A stretch of DNA of 64,000 nt, from NCBI RefSeq assembly GCF_030056575.1, contig NZ_JASHHX010000007.1, forward strand, positions 1-64,000, read 5' to 3'. Below the pieces are notes generated by a model, which saw nothing but the letters and a program-made list of their open reading frames with translations, searched no databases and was not told the DNA's origin. Origin of the DNA: Rhodoblastus sp. 17X3 (lineage in GTDB: Bacteria > Pseudomonadota > Alphaproteobacteria > Rhizobiales > Beijerinckiaceae). Shown here one piece after another: positions 21,484-30,153 of this stretch (position 1 is the stretch's first letter; the number at the start of each line of letters is the position of its first letter). Both the position numbers and the translations under genes were made by a program.

Positions 21484-22515
21484 TCACCGCACCGGCGGGG
21501 CGTAGTGCAGCCCGCCCTCCCGCCACAGCGCATTGCGGCCGCGCGGAATTTTCAGGGGCGAGCCCGCGCCGAGATTGCGCTCGAAGATTTCGCCGTAATT
21601 GCCCACGGCTTTCAGGATCCGCGCGGCCCAGTCCGGCGTCAGGCCGAGGCCGGCGCCATAATCGCCCTCGACGCCGAGCAGCCGGCGGATCTCGGGATTG
21701 TCGGATTGGCGCATCGCGGCAAGATTTTGTGAAGTCGCGCCGAGCTCCTCGGCGTCGAGCAGAGCGAAATGGGTCCATTTCACCAGATTGAACCAGCGGT
21801 CGTCGCCCTGACGCACCACGGGACCGAAAGGCTCCTTCGAAATTGTGTCGGCCAGCACGACATGGTCGTCGGGGCTTGTCAGCTTCAGGCGCTGCGGATA
21901 GAGCGCGGAGCCGTCGGTCGTATAGGCGTCGCAGCGGCCCGAATCATAGGCCTTGATCGCCTCGTCGGAGGTCGAGAACACCACCGTCTCGGCCTTCAGG
22001 CCATGCGCGCGGAAATAATCGGCGAGATTGAGCTCGGTGGTCGTGCCCTGCTGGGCGCAGATCGAAGCGCCGTTGAGCTTCATCGCCGAATCGAGGCCGA
22101 GGCTCTTGCGGACCAGAAAACCCTGGCCGTCGAAATAATTGATCCCCGCGAACAGCAGCCCCTGCCCCGCCTCGCGCGATTGCGTCCAGGTGGTGTTGCG
22201 CGAGAGCATGTCCACCTCGCCCGATTGCAGGGCGGTGAAGCGATCCTTGCCGGAAAGCGGGATGAATTTGACCTTGTCGGGGTCGTCGAAGATGGTCGCC
22301 GCGACAGCGCGGCAATAATCGATATCGAAGCCGCGCCACGTCCCGCGGTCGTCGGGCAGGCCGAAGCCGGCGAGGCCGGTATTGACGCCGCAGACGAGAT
22401 AACCGCGCCGGTGCACGTCATCGAGCGTGTCGGCGCGCGCGACGGCGCCGTAAAGGACGAGGCCAAGGGAGAAGCCAAGCGCAAGCGACCGAGACAAGCC
22501 GCCGAAACAGTTCAT
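21484..22515 (-). CDS. aapJ: Amino-acid ABC transporter substrate-binding protein (AapJ-like)
   Basis: Periplasmic solute-binding protein (SBP_bac_3 family), 343 aa. It has a signal peptide ending in VARADT, followed by LVCGVNTGLAGFG, GFDIDYCRAVAAT and DMLSRNTTWTQSRE, segments typical of AapJ/BztA glutamate/glutamine/aspartate binders. It is the first gene of the aapJ-aapQ-aapM operon. ATG 22515 (MNCFGGLSRS) places the signal peptide at the N-terminus. The promoter should lie in the 168-bp divergent gap shared with metC. Confidence 0.87.
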   Translation of the reverse strand: MNCFGGLSRSLALGFSLGLVLYGAVARADTLDDVHRRGYLVCGVNTGLAGFGLPDDRGTWRGFDIDYCRAVAATIFDDPDKVKFIPLSGKDRFTALQSGEVDMLSRNTTWTQSREAGQGLLFAGINYFDGQGFLVRKSLGLDSAMKLNGASICAQQGTTTELNLADYFRAHGLKAETVVFSTSDEAIKAYDSGRCDAYTTDGSALYPQRLKLTSPDDHVVLADTISKEPFGPVVRQGDDRWFNLVKWTHFALLDAEELGATSQNLAAMRQSDNPEIRRLLGVEGDYGAGLGLTPDWAARILKAVGNYGEIFERNLGAGSPLKIPRGRNALWREGGLHYAPPVR

Positions 22516-22683
22516 TTCCACCCGGGCGCCCTTCGCGTCGAAAAGCCGACGCGAATTATCTTTTTGTTTGGCGGGCCGGGTCAAGCGGCAGGGCCCTGTT
22601 TCGGCAAATTCGGCCCGCCACGCTTTCGCCCTTGACGGCGCCCTGCGACGCCCGCCAAAAAACAGGAAAGGAAGGGCCCCGGA

Positions 22684-23874
22684 ATGACCAAATCGACCCC
22701 GCAATCGCGCAAGGACATGCGCGCGCGCACCAAACTCGTCCATGCGGGGCGCGATCCGTCCGAACAATTCGGCTTCGTCAATACGCCAATCTATCGCGGC
22801 TCGACCGTGTTGCAGCCGACGCTTGCCGATCTCGAGGCGCGGCATACCAAACGCTTCACCTACGCCACCCATGGCACGCCGACGACGGAAGCGCTGGAAA
22901 AGGCGTGGTCGGAAATCGCTGGCGCCACCGGAACCGTGCTGACTCCCTCCGGCCTCGCCGCCGTGACGGTGGCCCTGCTCGCGGCGCTGAAGGCGGGCGA
23001 CCATCTGCTCGTCAGCGATTCCGCCTATCTGCCGACGCGCACCTTCTGCGACGGCTTTTTGCGCCGCATGGGCGTCGAGACGACCTATTACGATCCTCTG
23101 ATCGGCGCCGGGATCGAGGCCTTGATGCGGTCCAACACCACGGCGGTTCTGGTCGAGGCGCCCGGCTCACAAAGCTTCGAGATGCAGGATATTCCGGCCA
23201 TCGCCGAGGTCGCCCATGCGCGCGGCGCCTGCGTGGTGATGGACAATACCTGGGCGACGCCCCTGTTCTTCCCGCCGCATGAGCGCGGCGTCGATCTCGC
23301 GGTCGAGGCGGGCACGAAATATCTCTCCGGCCATTCCGATCTGCTGCTCGGCCTCGTCTCGGCCAATGACCAATGGCTCAAGCCCCTGCGCCAGACCTTC
23401 GATTATTTCGCCATGTGCGCGGGGCCGGAGGATGTCTTTCTGGGCCTGCGCGGGTTGCGCAGCATGGATTTGCGCCTGCGCGAGGCGGAGCGGCAGGGCC
23501 TCGCTCTCGCCCGCTGGCTCAGCGCGCGCCCCGAAGTGTCGCGGGTGTTGCATCCGGCGCTGGAGGACGACCCCGGCCACAATATCTGGAAGCGGGACTT
23601 TTCCGGCTCTTCCGGCCTGTTCTCGGTGATCCTGAAGCCCGCCTCGAAAGCGGCCATCGCCGCCCTTCTCGACGGGCTGGAGTTGTTTGGGCTGGGCTAT
23701 AGCTGGGGCGGCTATGAGAGCCTTGTCATTCCCTTCGATTGCCGGACCTATCGCACCGCGACCGTCTGGAACCCGGAAGGCCCCGCTCTGCGCTTCTCGG
23801 TCGGGCTCGAAGACATCGAGGACCTCAAGGAGGATCTCGACAAGGGCTTTGCGCGACTGCGCGCTCAGGCCTGA
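22684..23874 (+). CDS. metC: Cystathionine beta-lyase
   Basis: PLP enzyme that cleaves cystathionine to homocysteine in methionine synthesis, 396 aa. The Cys/Met-metabolism fold is evident from YRGSTV near the N-terminus, YATHGTPTTEALE, DNTWATPLFF and the PLP-lysine motif EAGTKYLSGHSD (lysine near residue 212). The YATHGTPTT and GYSWGGYESL segments fit the MetC type. The last bases overlap convergently with the PAP2 gene (23865-23874). It starts 6 bases after an AGGGCCCCGGA leader. Confidence 0.9.
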   Translation: MTKSTPQSRKDMRARTKLVHAGRDPSEQFGFVNTPIYRGSTVLQPTLADLEARHTKRFTYATHGTPTTEALEKAWSEIAGATGTVLTPSGLAAVTVALLAALKAGDHLLVSDSAYLPTRTFCDGFLRRMGVETTYYDPLIGAGIEALMRSNTTAVLVEAPGSQSFEMQDIPAIAEVAHARGACVVMDNTWATPLFFPPHERGVDLAVEAGTKYLSGHSDLLLGLVSANDQWLKPLRQTFDYFAMCAGPEDVFLGLRGLRSMDLRLREAERQGLALARWLSARPEVSRVLHPALEDDPGHNIWKRDFSGSSGLFSVILKPASKAAIAALLDGLELFGLGYSWGGYESLVIPFDCRTYRTATVWNPEGPALRFSVGLEDIEDLKEDLDKGFARLRAQA

Positions 23875-24692
23875 CGGTTCAGCAGGAGTTTGCCGATCAG
23901 CCCTTTGCCGCGTGGCGTAGGCAGTAGCGCGTCAGCCGCGAGGGTGAAGGCGATGTTCCGCCGCCCAAGGACACGCGCCACGATAAGGGCCGAGGCGAGT
24001 CCGAGGAACAGACCGCCGCCGACGTCGCTGGGATAATGCGCGCCGACGATGATCCGCGACGCCGCGACGGGGATCGCCAGCAGCAAGGACGCGAGGCCGA
24101 GGCGCGGCGCCAGCAGGCTCAGCGCGCCAAAAACCGCGAACACGGTCGTGGTGTGGCCGGAAGGAAAACTCGCCAGCACGGCCTTGAGCGAGAACATGTC
24201 GAAATGAAATGACCCCTGGAGGTCGATCAGCCTCGGCCGCGCCCGGCCGACGAGATGCTTGATCGCCTGCGACGCGAGCCCGGAAACGGACAGCACCGCG
24301 AAAATATAGAAGGCGCGCGAGGCGACCAGCCCCCAGGCCGCGCGCAAACGCGCGCCGGGCGCCTGCGCGCGACGGTAAAGCGCAAACAAAATCGTCAAGA
24401 TGGACAGCGCGAACAGCCAGTTCGACTTGCCCGCCTGCGTGACGTAATCGAAGAAAGACACGAGGCGCGGATCAAGTTTCGTGGCGGCGCGCGCGAGGCA
24501 GACATCGAAATAAACGCCTACGAAAAGCAGCGCGGACACGGCGAGCGTCGCCAGCGCGACCCAAAGCGGCCAAAGCTTCATGACCGGCGCAGCCGGGCGG
24601 CGCCAATGCGTGATGAAGTCGCGCGCGGCGCGGACCGCCTCGGCCCGCACGGCGGCGGCGCCTGCCTCAAGGCGGGCAAAATCCCAGTTCAA
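23865..24692 (-). CDS. PAP2-family membrane phosphatase
   Basis: Inner-membrane phosphatase of 275 aa that probably acts on lipid phosphates (phosphatidic acid, undecaprenyl-PP or lipid A phosphates). The three PAP2 motifs are present: KHLVGRARPRL (K-x6-RP), FPSGHTTTVF (PSGH) and ASRIIVGAHYPSDVGGG (SR-x5-H-x3-D). Several hydrophobic helices surround them. The N-terminal 50 residues form a cytosolic, arginine-rich extension. The substrate cannot be assigned from sequence alone. Confidence 0.87.
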   Translation of the reverse strand: MNWDFARLEAGAAAVRAEAVRAARDFITHWRRPAAPVMKLWPLWVALATLAVSALLFVGVYFDVCLARAATKLDPRLVSFFDYVTQAGKSNWLFALSILTILFALYRRAQAPGARLRAAWGLVASRAFYIFAVLSVSGLASQAIKHLVGRARPRLIDLQGSFHFDMFSLKAVLASFPSGHTTTVFAVFGALSLLAPRLGLASLLLAIPVAASRIIVGAHYPSDVGGGLFLGLASALIVARVLGRRNIAFTLAADALLPTPRGKGLIGKLLLNRQA

Positions 24693-24830
24693 GGCGAACT
24701 CCCCGCGAAAAGTGGCGACCGGCGCCTTTTAGCACGGTGGAGCATCGGGTAAAGGGCGGAGCGCCCACGACCTCTTTTATCGAGGCCCGTGCTGCTCCGC
24801 CTTTGTCCTTGTGGCGCCTGTTTCGCCGGC

Positions 24831-26171
24831 TCAGGCGAAATAGCTCTGGGATTGCACCGTCGAGACCCCGACGCCGATCACGTCGACATAGGAATAGGCG
24901 CCGCCGCCGAGGCCCATGGCGATCCATGTGCCGCCGCTTCCGTCGCTCATGAAAAAGGTGCTCGACGCCATCGAGGCGTCGAAATGCAGATAAGTGCCCG
25001 TGCCGACGCCGCCGGCGACCTGGAAATTGCTCACCGTATCGAGCGCATTGGCCTGTTGCGCCGCAGCCGTCTCGCTGATCAGCAGCCCGCCGCCATCGCC
25101 GGAATAGAAGACGTCGTTGCCCTTGCCGGCCGCAGCCGATTCATAGCCCGAGCCCGAATAGACGTAGTCTCCGCCGTCGCCGCAGATCACGGTTCCGTAG
25201 AGATGGCCGTTCTGTCCGTAATAGGCGTCGCCCGCGCCCGCGCCCAACGCGACATTGCCATTGATGATCCCGTCGTTCAGCACGCTGTCGCCCGCGCCCG
25301 AGCCGAATTTCACATTGCCAATGATGACTCCGCCGAAATCATTGCTCAGCACGTCGCCGGCGCCATTGCCGAAGGCGACCGCATTCGAACTCGCCGACCC
25401 ATGGATCTGCGCGATCACGCCCGCATTGTAGATCGTGTCGCCCGCATGGTTCGCGATCGTGATCATGTCCACGGCCGAGGAGGACGAAACGGTCTGGTAG
25501 ATCTGGCCCGTATTGCTCAGCGTCGTATCGGCGAGATTGAAACCATTGGCGGAATTGCTCGAGTCCATCACCCCCCGATTGAAGAGGACATTCGCCGAAT
25601 TCGAGCCCATCTGGACGCCGCCGATCATTGTTCCGGCGTTGTCGAGAATTTCCACGTCGAGGGCGGCGCTACCGTAGAACGCGTATGAGCTTCCGACGAC
25701 GCTGCCGAGATTGAGGACCGAATAGACGTCGGCCGCATAAAGGTTGGTGTCGACGAAGGCCTGCCCCGCGCTGATGAGGCCGCTTGCGTCATTGACGATC
25801 GCGCCCGCGCCGGAAGTCCAGATTCCCAAGGCGGCGGCGCCCGTCAGCTGGATGGAGCCCGCGTTGAAAATCTGGTGGGTTCCCGCGCCGTAAATATAGA
25901 TCCCGTTGGAGCCGGCGCCCGCGAACAGATAGCCCGTCTTTGCGATCGTGATATTGTTGTAATAGCCGGCAAGCGCCATGCCGGAATAGGCCCCGGACGC
26001 TCCGCCCAAAGATCCGGCAATCTGGATGGAGCTATTGCCCGAAGAGATGACGCCATAATTTGCGGTGCTGACGAGGCTCCCGCCCGGAAGGATTTGCAGC
26101 TGATCGCCACTGGTCAGGGTCAACCCTGCGCCCGAACCGATGATGGCGGTGGAAATGACGTTGAAGGTCAT
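24831..26171 (-). CDS. Glycine/asparagine-rich beta-helix / RTX-like protein, copy A
   Basis: 446-aa protein built of imperfect ~20-residue units rich in Gly, Asn, Ser and Asp, as in right-handed beta-helix adhesins (units such as NAGTMIGGVQMG and NDGIINGNVALGAGAGD). Toward the C-terminus the GxGxD-type units (GSGAGDSVLNDG, GKGNDVFYSGDGG) resemble RTX calcium-binding repeats. There is no N-terminal signal peptide, and the end (SYVDVIGVGVSTVQSQSYFA) is almost identical to that of the neighbouring copy. A conserved uncleaved C-terminus is what type I secretion substrates use, so export by that route is my inference; no exporter gene is nearby. AGGAGG sits just before the ATG. Function unknown. 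Confidence 0.8.
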   Translation of the reverse strand: MTFNVISTAIIGSGAGLTLTSGDQLQILPGGSLVSTANYGVISSGNSSIQIAGSLGGASGAYSGMALAGYYNNITIAKTGYLFAGAGSNGIYIYGAGTHQIFNAGSIQLTGAAALGIWTSGAGAIVNDASGLISAGQAFVDTNLYAADVYSVLNLGSVVGSSYAFYGSAALDVEILDNAGTMIGGVQMGSNSANVLFNRGVMDSSNSANGFNLADTTLSNTGQIYQTVSSSSAVDMITIANHAGDTIYNAGVIAQIHGSASSNAVAFGNGAGDVLSNDFGGVIIGNVKFGSGAGDSVLNDGIINGNVALGAGAGDAYYGQNGHLYGTVICGDGGDYVYSGSGYESAAAGKGNDVFYSGDGGGLLISETAAAQQANALDTVSNFQVAGGVGTGTYLHFDASMASSTFFMSDGSGGTWIAMGLGGGAYSYVDVIGVGVSTVQSQSYFA

Positions 26172-26380
26172 GGCTGCCTCCTCTTTTTGACGCTGAAACG
26201 CGTCTCAAGAGGCGTTTCAGACCCTTTTTGGGCCTGAGATTACTCCTTCGACTGTAAACAGACAGAGGAAAATGACATTGGAGGCCGAATCGAGGCCTGG
26301 TGCGACATCACGTCGCAGCTGTCGCAGGCGCGCCGGGATGCACCGGCGCGCTCCATTTCGTTCGCTTGATCGAACGCCGC

Positions 26381-27733
26381 TCAGGCGAAATAGGTCTGGG
26401 CGTGCACGGTCGAGACTCCGACGCCGATCACGTCGATATAGGAATAGGCGCCGCCGCCGAGGCCCATGGCGATCCAGGTTCCGCCGTTCCCGTCGCTCAT
26501 GAAGAGCGTGGTCGATGACAGGGCCGCGCCGAGATGCAGATAAGTGCCCTTGCCAAGCTCGCCGGTGGCGACCTGGAAATTATTGACCACGTCGAGGGCG
26601 TTGGCCTGCTGCGCCGCCACGGTTTCGGCGATCACGAGCCCGCCGCCGGAAGCGGAATAGAACGAATCGTTGCCAAGACCGGCGGTGGCCGTTTCATAGC
26701 CGGAGCCGGAATAGACGATGTCGCCGCCGGAGCCGCAGACAACATTGCCATTGAGATGGCCGTGCTGGCCGTAATAGGCGTCGCCGGCGCCATTGCCCAG
26801 GATCACGTTGCCGTAGATGGCGCCATTATTGACAACGGCGTCGCCGGCCCCGGACCCGAAGCTGACATCGCCATAAATCACGCCCGAGGACTCATTGCTG
26901 AGGATATCGCCTGCGCCATTGCCAAAAGACACGGCACGGGATCCCGCGGCGGCATGGATTTCGGCGACGACGCCCGAATTGGTGAAGTAATCGCCCGCAT
27001 GATTGCCGAAGGTGATCATGTTGACCGCCGAAGCGGTCGAGAGGGACTCGTACATCAGGCCGGCATTGTTGAGAACGCTGTCGACAAGGGAAAAGCCGGT
27101 CCCATTGGCGCCCGTCGCATCCATCGTTCCGCGATTGTAGACCAGGTCCGCGGCGTTCGTTCCCATATAGACGAGTCCGACCATCGCACCTTCATTGTCG
27201 ACGATTTGTATGTCTCCCTGGCCCGAACCACGATAGGCATATGTAGTGCCGGTGACAGTTCCGTAATTGACGAAGGAACTCACGTCGGTGGCTGTGCTGT
27301 CGTCGTCGACCACGCCTTCACCACCCTGTATCAATCCGCCAGCCTGGTTGACGATCTGGCCGGCCCCCCAGGTTAGCACTCCATACCCGACGCTGCCGAA
27401 GGACTGAATGCTGCCGGCGTTCAGGATGGTGTGAGATCCCGCCCCGTTGACCTGGATGCCCTGAGTGCTTGGGCCCGAGAACACGTTTCCAGTTTTCTCG
27501 ATCACGATATAGGCGCTGTCGGAGGCGGAGGCGGTGCCGACATAAATGCCATTGTTCAACCCGCCGACGGTCCCGCCAACTTCGATCAACGCCGAGCCCG
27601 TCGCATTGATGCCGTTACCCCCCGAAGTTGCGAGCAGCGAACCAGCGATCGTCTGCAACTGGTCGCCAGCGGCCATGTTGAAAGCGTTGCCGACGGTGGT
27701 GTTGGTAGAGCCACTCCAAATAGTATAAGTCAT
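26381..27733 (-). CDS. Glycine/asparagine-rich beta-helix / RTX-like protein, copy B
   Basis: 450-aa paralogue of the protein encoded directly downstream, with the same architecture. The N-terminus has the shared GDQLQ segment, then an irregular beta-helix region (NAGSIQSFGSVGYGVLTWG), GxGxGD units (GNGAGDAYYGQHGHLNGNV) and a C-terminal block ending SYIDVIGVGVSTVHAQTYFA. The last ~120 bases of the two genes are close to identical, while the first third has diverged. I start at ATG 27733 (MTYTIWSGSTN), preceded by GGGGAG; a start 6 codons upstream is possible. The 209-bp gap to copy A suggests a tandem duplication. Binding partner and secretion route are unknown. Confidence 0.8.
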   Translation of the reverse strand: MTYTIWSGSTNTTVGNAFNMAAGDQLQTIAGSLLATSGGNGINATGSALIEVGGTVGGLNNGIYVGTASASDSAYIVIEKTGNVFSGPSTQGIQVNGAGSHTILNAGSIQSFGSVGYGVLTWGAGQIVNQAGGLIQGGEGVVDDDSTATDVSSFVNYGTVTGTTYAYRGSGQGDIQIVDNEGAMVGLVYMGTNAADLVYNRGTMDATGANGTGFSLVDSVLNNAGLMYESLSTASAVNMITFGNHAGDYFTNSGVVAEIHAAAGSRAVSFGNGAGDILSNESSGVIYGDVSFGSGAGDAVVNNGAIYGNVILGNGAGDAYYGQHGHLNGNVVCGSGGDIVYSGSGYETATAGLGNDSFYSASGGGLVIAETVAAQQANALDVVNNFQVATGELGKGTYLHLGAALSSTTLFMSDGNGGTWIAMGLGGGAYSYIDVIGVGVSTVHAQTYFA

Positions 27734-28209
27734 TGTAATTACTCCCCTCATTGCGTCATTGCGCCCAGGCTATGTACACCTGGGACGGCCTGAGCGCGTC
27801 CGAACACGGGTCACCCTAGTTCTCGATGGGTAGCGGGGGAAGGTGACGCAAGGATCACAATCGGGTGAAGGCTGAAGCCGCGCGAAGATACTGGAACTGT
27901 GAATGTCGGTCCCGGTCGGAACGGCGAGCGTCGGAAGCGCGCGAATGCGGTGGATCAGGGGCTGCAAAAGGGCGCGCCGGGGCAGTCGCCTGCTTCCGGC
28001 AAAATCTCGCTTGTGTCGCCGCCTACAGCGTATCGCTCGCCGATCCCCATCCCCATTGCTCTCAGGATTTTTGGATTGAGTGTCCCGCGTCGAGTGAATT
28101 GGCGCGCAGGCCGAGCTGAAGTTTGCGCATCGGCCGGCCTTGAAAATGTCACGGTCGGCCCGCACGCTGACGGCAATTCAGCTTCCTCCCAGAGGCTGAG
28201 GAAAAACGG
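27734..28209. other. Intergenic stretch upstream of copy B
   Basis: About 470 bases with no convincing gene on either strand. The right end carries the first copy of a repeated block that ends in a terminator (28136-28250). The promoter of copy B should lie near 27734-27850. Confidence 0.5.
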
Positions 28210-28250
28210 AAACGCCCGCCACGGATGTACTGGCGGGCGTTTTTGTTTGT
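28136..28250 (+). repeat. Terminator-bearing repeat, copy 1
   Basis: Starts GGCCTTGAAAATGTCAC and ends with the hairpin. It is similar along its whole length to 30841-30955 (GGCCTTGAAAACGTCAC), most strongly over the last 50 bases, including GAGGAAAA-CGGAAACGCCCGCC. The two copies lie 2.7 kb apart in the same orientation and straddle or lie within the tRNA-Arg element remnant. Confidence 0.7.
28210..28250 (+). terminator. Orphan intrinsic terminator (in repeat copy 1)
   Basis: Stem AACGCCCGCCA / TGGCGGGCGTT with a 9-base loop, followed by TTTGTTTGTTTTT. No intact gene ends here on the + strand, so it probably belonged to a gene that has been lost. Confidence 0.8.
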
Positions 28251-28327
28251 TTTTCAAATGCCGGCGGAATCAATCAAGCTGCACCATTGGGCGCGTTTCC
28301 ACCGCTCTTGTTAAAATCATTGAAAAA

Positions 28328-28378
28328 ATTGGCGGCCCCGGCTGGATTCGAACCAGCGGCCTACTGCTTAGAAGGCAG
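28328..28378. repeat. Partial tRNA-Arg, candidate attachment site (left)
   Basis: 51 bases matching the 3' half of the intact tRNA-Arg gene at 32014-32064 except for G/A changes at two positions: ATTGGCG, then CCCCGGCTGGATTCGAACC, AGCG and CCTACTGCTTAGAAGGCAG. The match stops at the anticodon stem/loop, and the remaining 5' half of a tRNA is absent. Such a fragment is the usual scar of integrase-mediated insertion into a tRNA gene. Confidence 0.8.
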
Positions 28379-28399
28379 CACTTTTCGAGCGACACGACG

Positions 28400-28633
28400 C
28401 TGCACCCGGAGACGAAGCGGGGCGGTAATTCTGGACCGAACGGACAATTTGTCCGAACGGATGAGGGAGCGTTCACATCAACGACAGCCGACGCCACCGG
28501 CAAGGACGTGCGCACCGTGCGCCGCGCTGCAAGCCGTGGCGAAGCCCTTGGCGACGTTCTCAAGGTCATCGAAGGGACAAGCCTGGATAAGGGCGTCGAG
28601 ATAGACGCGCTTGCCAAATTGCCGTCGCAATGA
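28400..28633 (+). pseudogene. C-terminal remnant of a ParB-like / plasmid-type DNA-binding protein
   Basis: Open frame without a start of its own that runs out of the tRNA-Arg fragment and ends at TGA 28631-28633. Its last 55 residues look like real protein: GKDVRTVRRAASRGEALGD and GTSLDKGVEIDALAKLPS. Similar segments occur in ParB/Spo0J-like nuclease-domain proteins of plasmids and phages (from memory, unverified). The N-terminal domain is missing and the frame ends early, so I treat it as a fragment. Confidence 0.4.
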
Positions 28634-28724
28634 CCTGCCACTGAAGGTTCATCCAGTGGCGTTTAGAGGTTCGGCTTTTGTTAAATGCAAATTTGGAGCG
28701 CTCATTCTGTAGACGAGAGGTCCG

Positions 28725-29006
28725 ATGAAATTTGCCGGAATAGCCGCGTTCGCAATCTGTTTTGCACTTGGCGCCTGCGACAGCATTCCGCCGGCCGGAC
28801 CGAGCATGACGGTGGTCGCCGGGCCGAAGGTCACTGAACAGAAATTCGCCGGCGACGTAGTCGCATGTCGGGAGCGCGCCCAGGCCGCAGCAGGAACAGC
28901 CGTCAATGTCGCCGGTCATCTCGATCGGCAAAATCGATATGACGCGGTCTATTCCGATTGTATGCTGGAGCGCGGCTATACCGTCTCCCAACCGGTCGCG
29001 CGCTAG
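28725..29006 (+). CDS. Small lipoprotein
   Basis: 93-aa predicted lipoprotein. The hydrophobic signal FAGIAAFAICFALGAC ends in a lipobox with the acylated cysteine at residue 18. The mature part contains two more cysteines (VVACRERAQ and YSDCMLERGY); the C-terminal YDAVYSDCMLERGY pattern is shared by many small alphaproteobacterial lipoproteins. No aspartate follows the cysteine immediately in an unusual context (C-D-S; Asp at +2), and in E. coli Asp at +2 would favour inner-membrane retention. Function unknown; it lies in the tRNA-Arg element remnant. Confidence 0.75.
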   Translation: MKFAGIAAFAICFALGACDSIPPAGPSMTVVAGPKVTEQKFAGDVVACRERAQAAAGTAVNVAGHLDRQNRYDAVYSDCMLERGYTVSQPVAR

Positions 29007-29091
29007 AATTACGGGCTGCGACTTTGGATTTGCGGACTTGCCGCGCCGCCGACAAGTTGGCTCAGACGGATTTGCGCGCCTATGGGCATGG

Positions 29092-29226
29092 CTATTTCTT
29101 CAACCTGACGCCCGCCCCGCCTCGGTTCTCCTGGATGAACTCGACGCCGGCGGCTTCGGGGGCGGTGACGATAGACGCCAGGGAGAGCCCGAAGACGCTC
29201 CGCGATCTTTCGATCCAAGCCGATGT
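29092..29226 (-). pseudogene. C-terminal fragment of an Xre-type regulator
   Basis: Reading leftwards, a frame without a start codon gives LASIVTAPEAAGVEFIQEN then RGGAGVRLKK and a stop at 29092-29094. The AGVEFI-EN-GGAGVRL-K ending is the common C-terminus of small Xre-family transcriptional regulators in Hyphomicrobiales (family knowledge). The helix-turn-helix part is absent, so only a remnant is left. The surrounding 29007-29407 otherwise holds no credible gene. Confidence 0.4.
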
Positions 29227-29407
29227 TCACACGGATGGAATGGGGCTCGGAAGCGGATTTCACCAACATCATCCCGGCTTTGCAATTTTTTTGCTCCGCC
29301 GTTCAACGTTGGAACATCGCCGCGCGCCCTTAGTTTTCACCTCGGGTTTTATGGACGATGGCGCGATCCCGACCGCGTGAAATTGGGCTGCAAAAGAGAG
29401 CCGCAAC

Positions 29408-30142
29408 ATGAAAGTGGTGAAATTTCGCACTCGCGAACGTCGCCTGGCGCCGCGTCGTACGAAGCTCGAAATTCCGGGCTGGGCGGGCGAACGCGAGCCC
29501 CGCGCGGACGGCTCTCAGGAATACGCCTGGCACTGCACGCCCTTTTCGGAAAGCGCGCAATACGGCATTGAATTGTTCTACCCTTTTGATAACGAACTCG
29601 TCGTCAGCACGATAAATGGCGAGCTGAAGCTCGGTGGCGATTTCGGCCCTTGCCCGGAAGAAGGGCTGCAATGGCCGCCGTTCCGCAATTTCGGCGATAA
29701 TTACTACACCTATCAAATCCTGCTGGATTTGCGGGTCGAGCGCGGCTTCGCCATCCGCACCGAGCCGCATCCACGTTTTTACACAGACCGGACCGACACT
29801 TGCCCGATCGCCGTGCCGGCCCTGATCCGCGATTGGTGGCCGATGCTGTTTTTCGTGGTGTTCAAATCGCCCGCCGAAGGCCGAACTCATATTTTCCGGC
29901 CCGGCGAGCCTTTCGCGCAGATCATCGTCATTCCGGAGGAAGCGCCCTTCGAACTGGTAGAAATGGGCGAGGAAGAGGCGGCGGAGCGCGAATTGCAGGC
30001 GCAAAGAATCCACGCTAGCCGCGACCGTCTGTCGGAAGGCTCGCGCTGGCTATCGCGCACTGAAACAGTTTTCGACGGCACCTATCGCTTCATGCTGCGC
30101 GCGGCCAAGGCGCGGGACAAGGAGCAGGATCCATCAAAATGA
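29408..30142 (+). CDS. DUF6065-like hypothetical protein
   Basis: 244-aa soluble protein without signal peptide or membrane segment. It is rich in aromatic and proline residues, with blocks PGWAGEREPRADGSQEYAW, HCTPFSESAQYGIELFYPF, NYYTYQILLDL and EPHPRFYTD followed by WWPMLFFVVFKSP and IFRPGEPFAQIIVIPEE. These blocks match my memory of the DUF6065 family, whose function is unknown. The C-terminal 70 residues are charged and helical. It starts after GAGAGCCGCAAC. It is one of the few full-length genes in the tRNA-Arg element remnant. Confidence 0.7.
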   Translation: MKVVKFRTRERRLAPRRTKLEIPGWAGEREPRADGSQEYAWHCTPFSESAQYGIELFYPFDNELVVSTINGELKLGGDFGPCPEEGLQWPPFRNFGDNYYTYQILLDLRVERGFAIRTEPHPRFYTDRTDTCPIAVPALIRDWWPMLFFVVFKSPAEGRTHIFRPGEPFAQIIVIPEEAPFELVEMGEEEAAERELQAQRIHASRDRLSEGSRWLSRTETVFDGTYRFMLRAAKARDKEQDPSK

Positions 30143-30153
30143 CTCCCGCGGCC

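Noticed and set aside
28958-29380. 140-codon frame on the + strand after the lipoprotein gene
   Set aside because: It overlaps the lipoprotein end and an Xre-type fragment on the other strand; no family pattern or consistent ribosome binding site.
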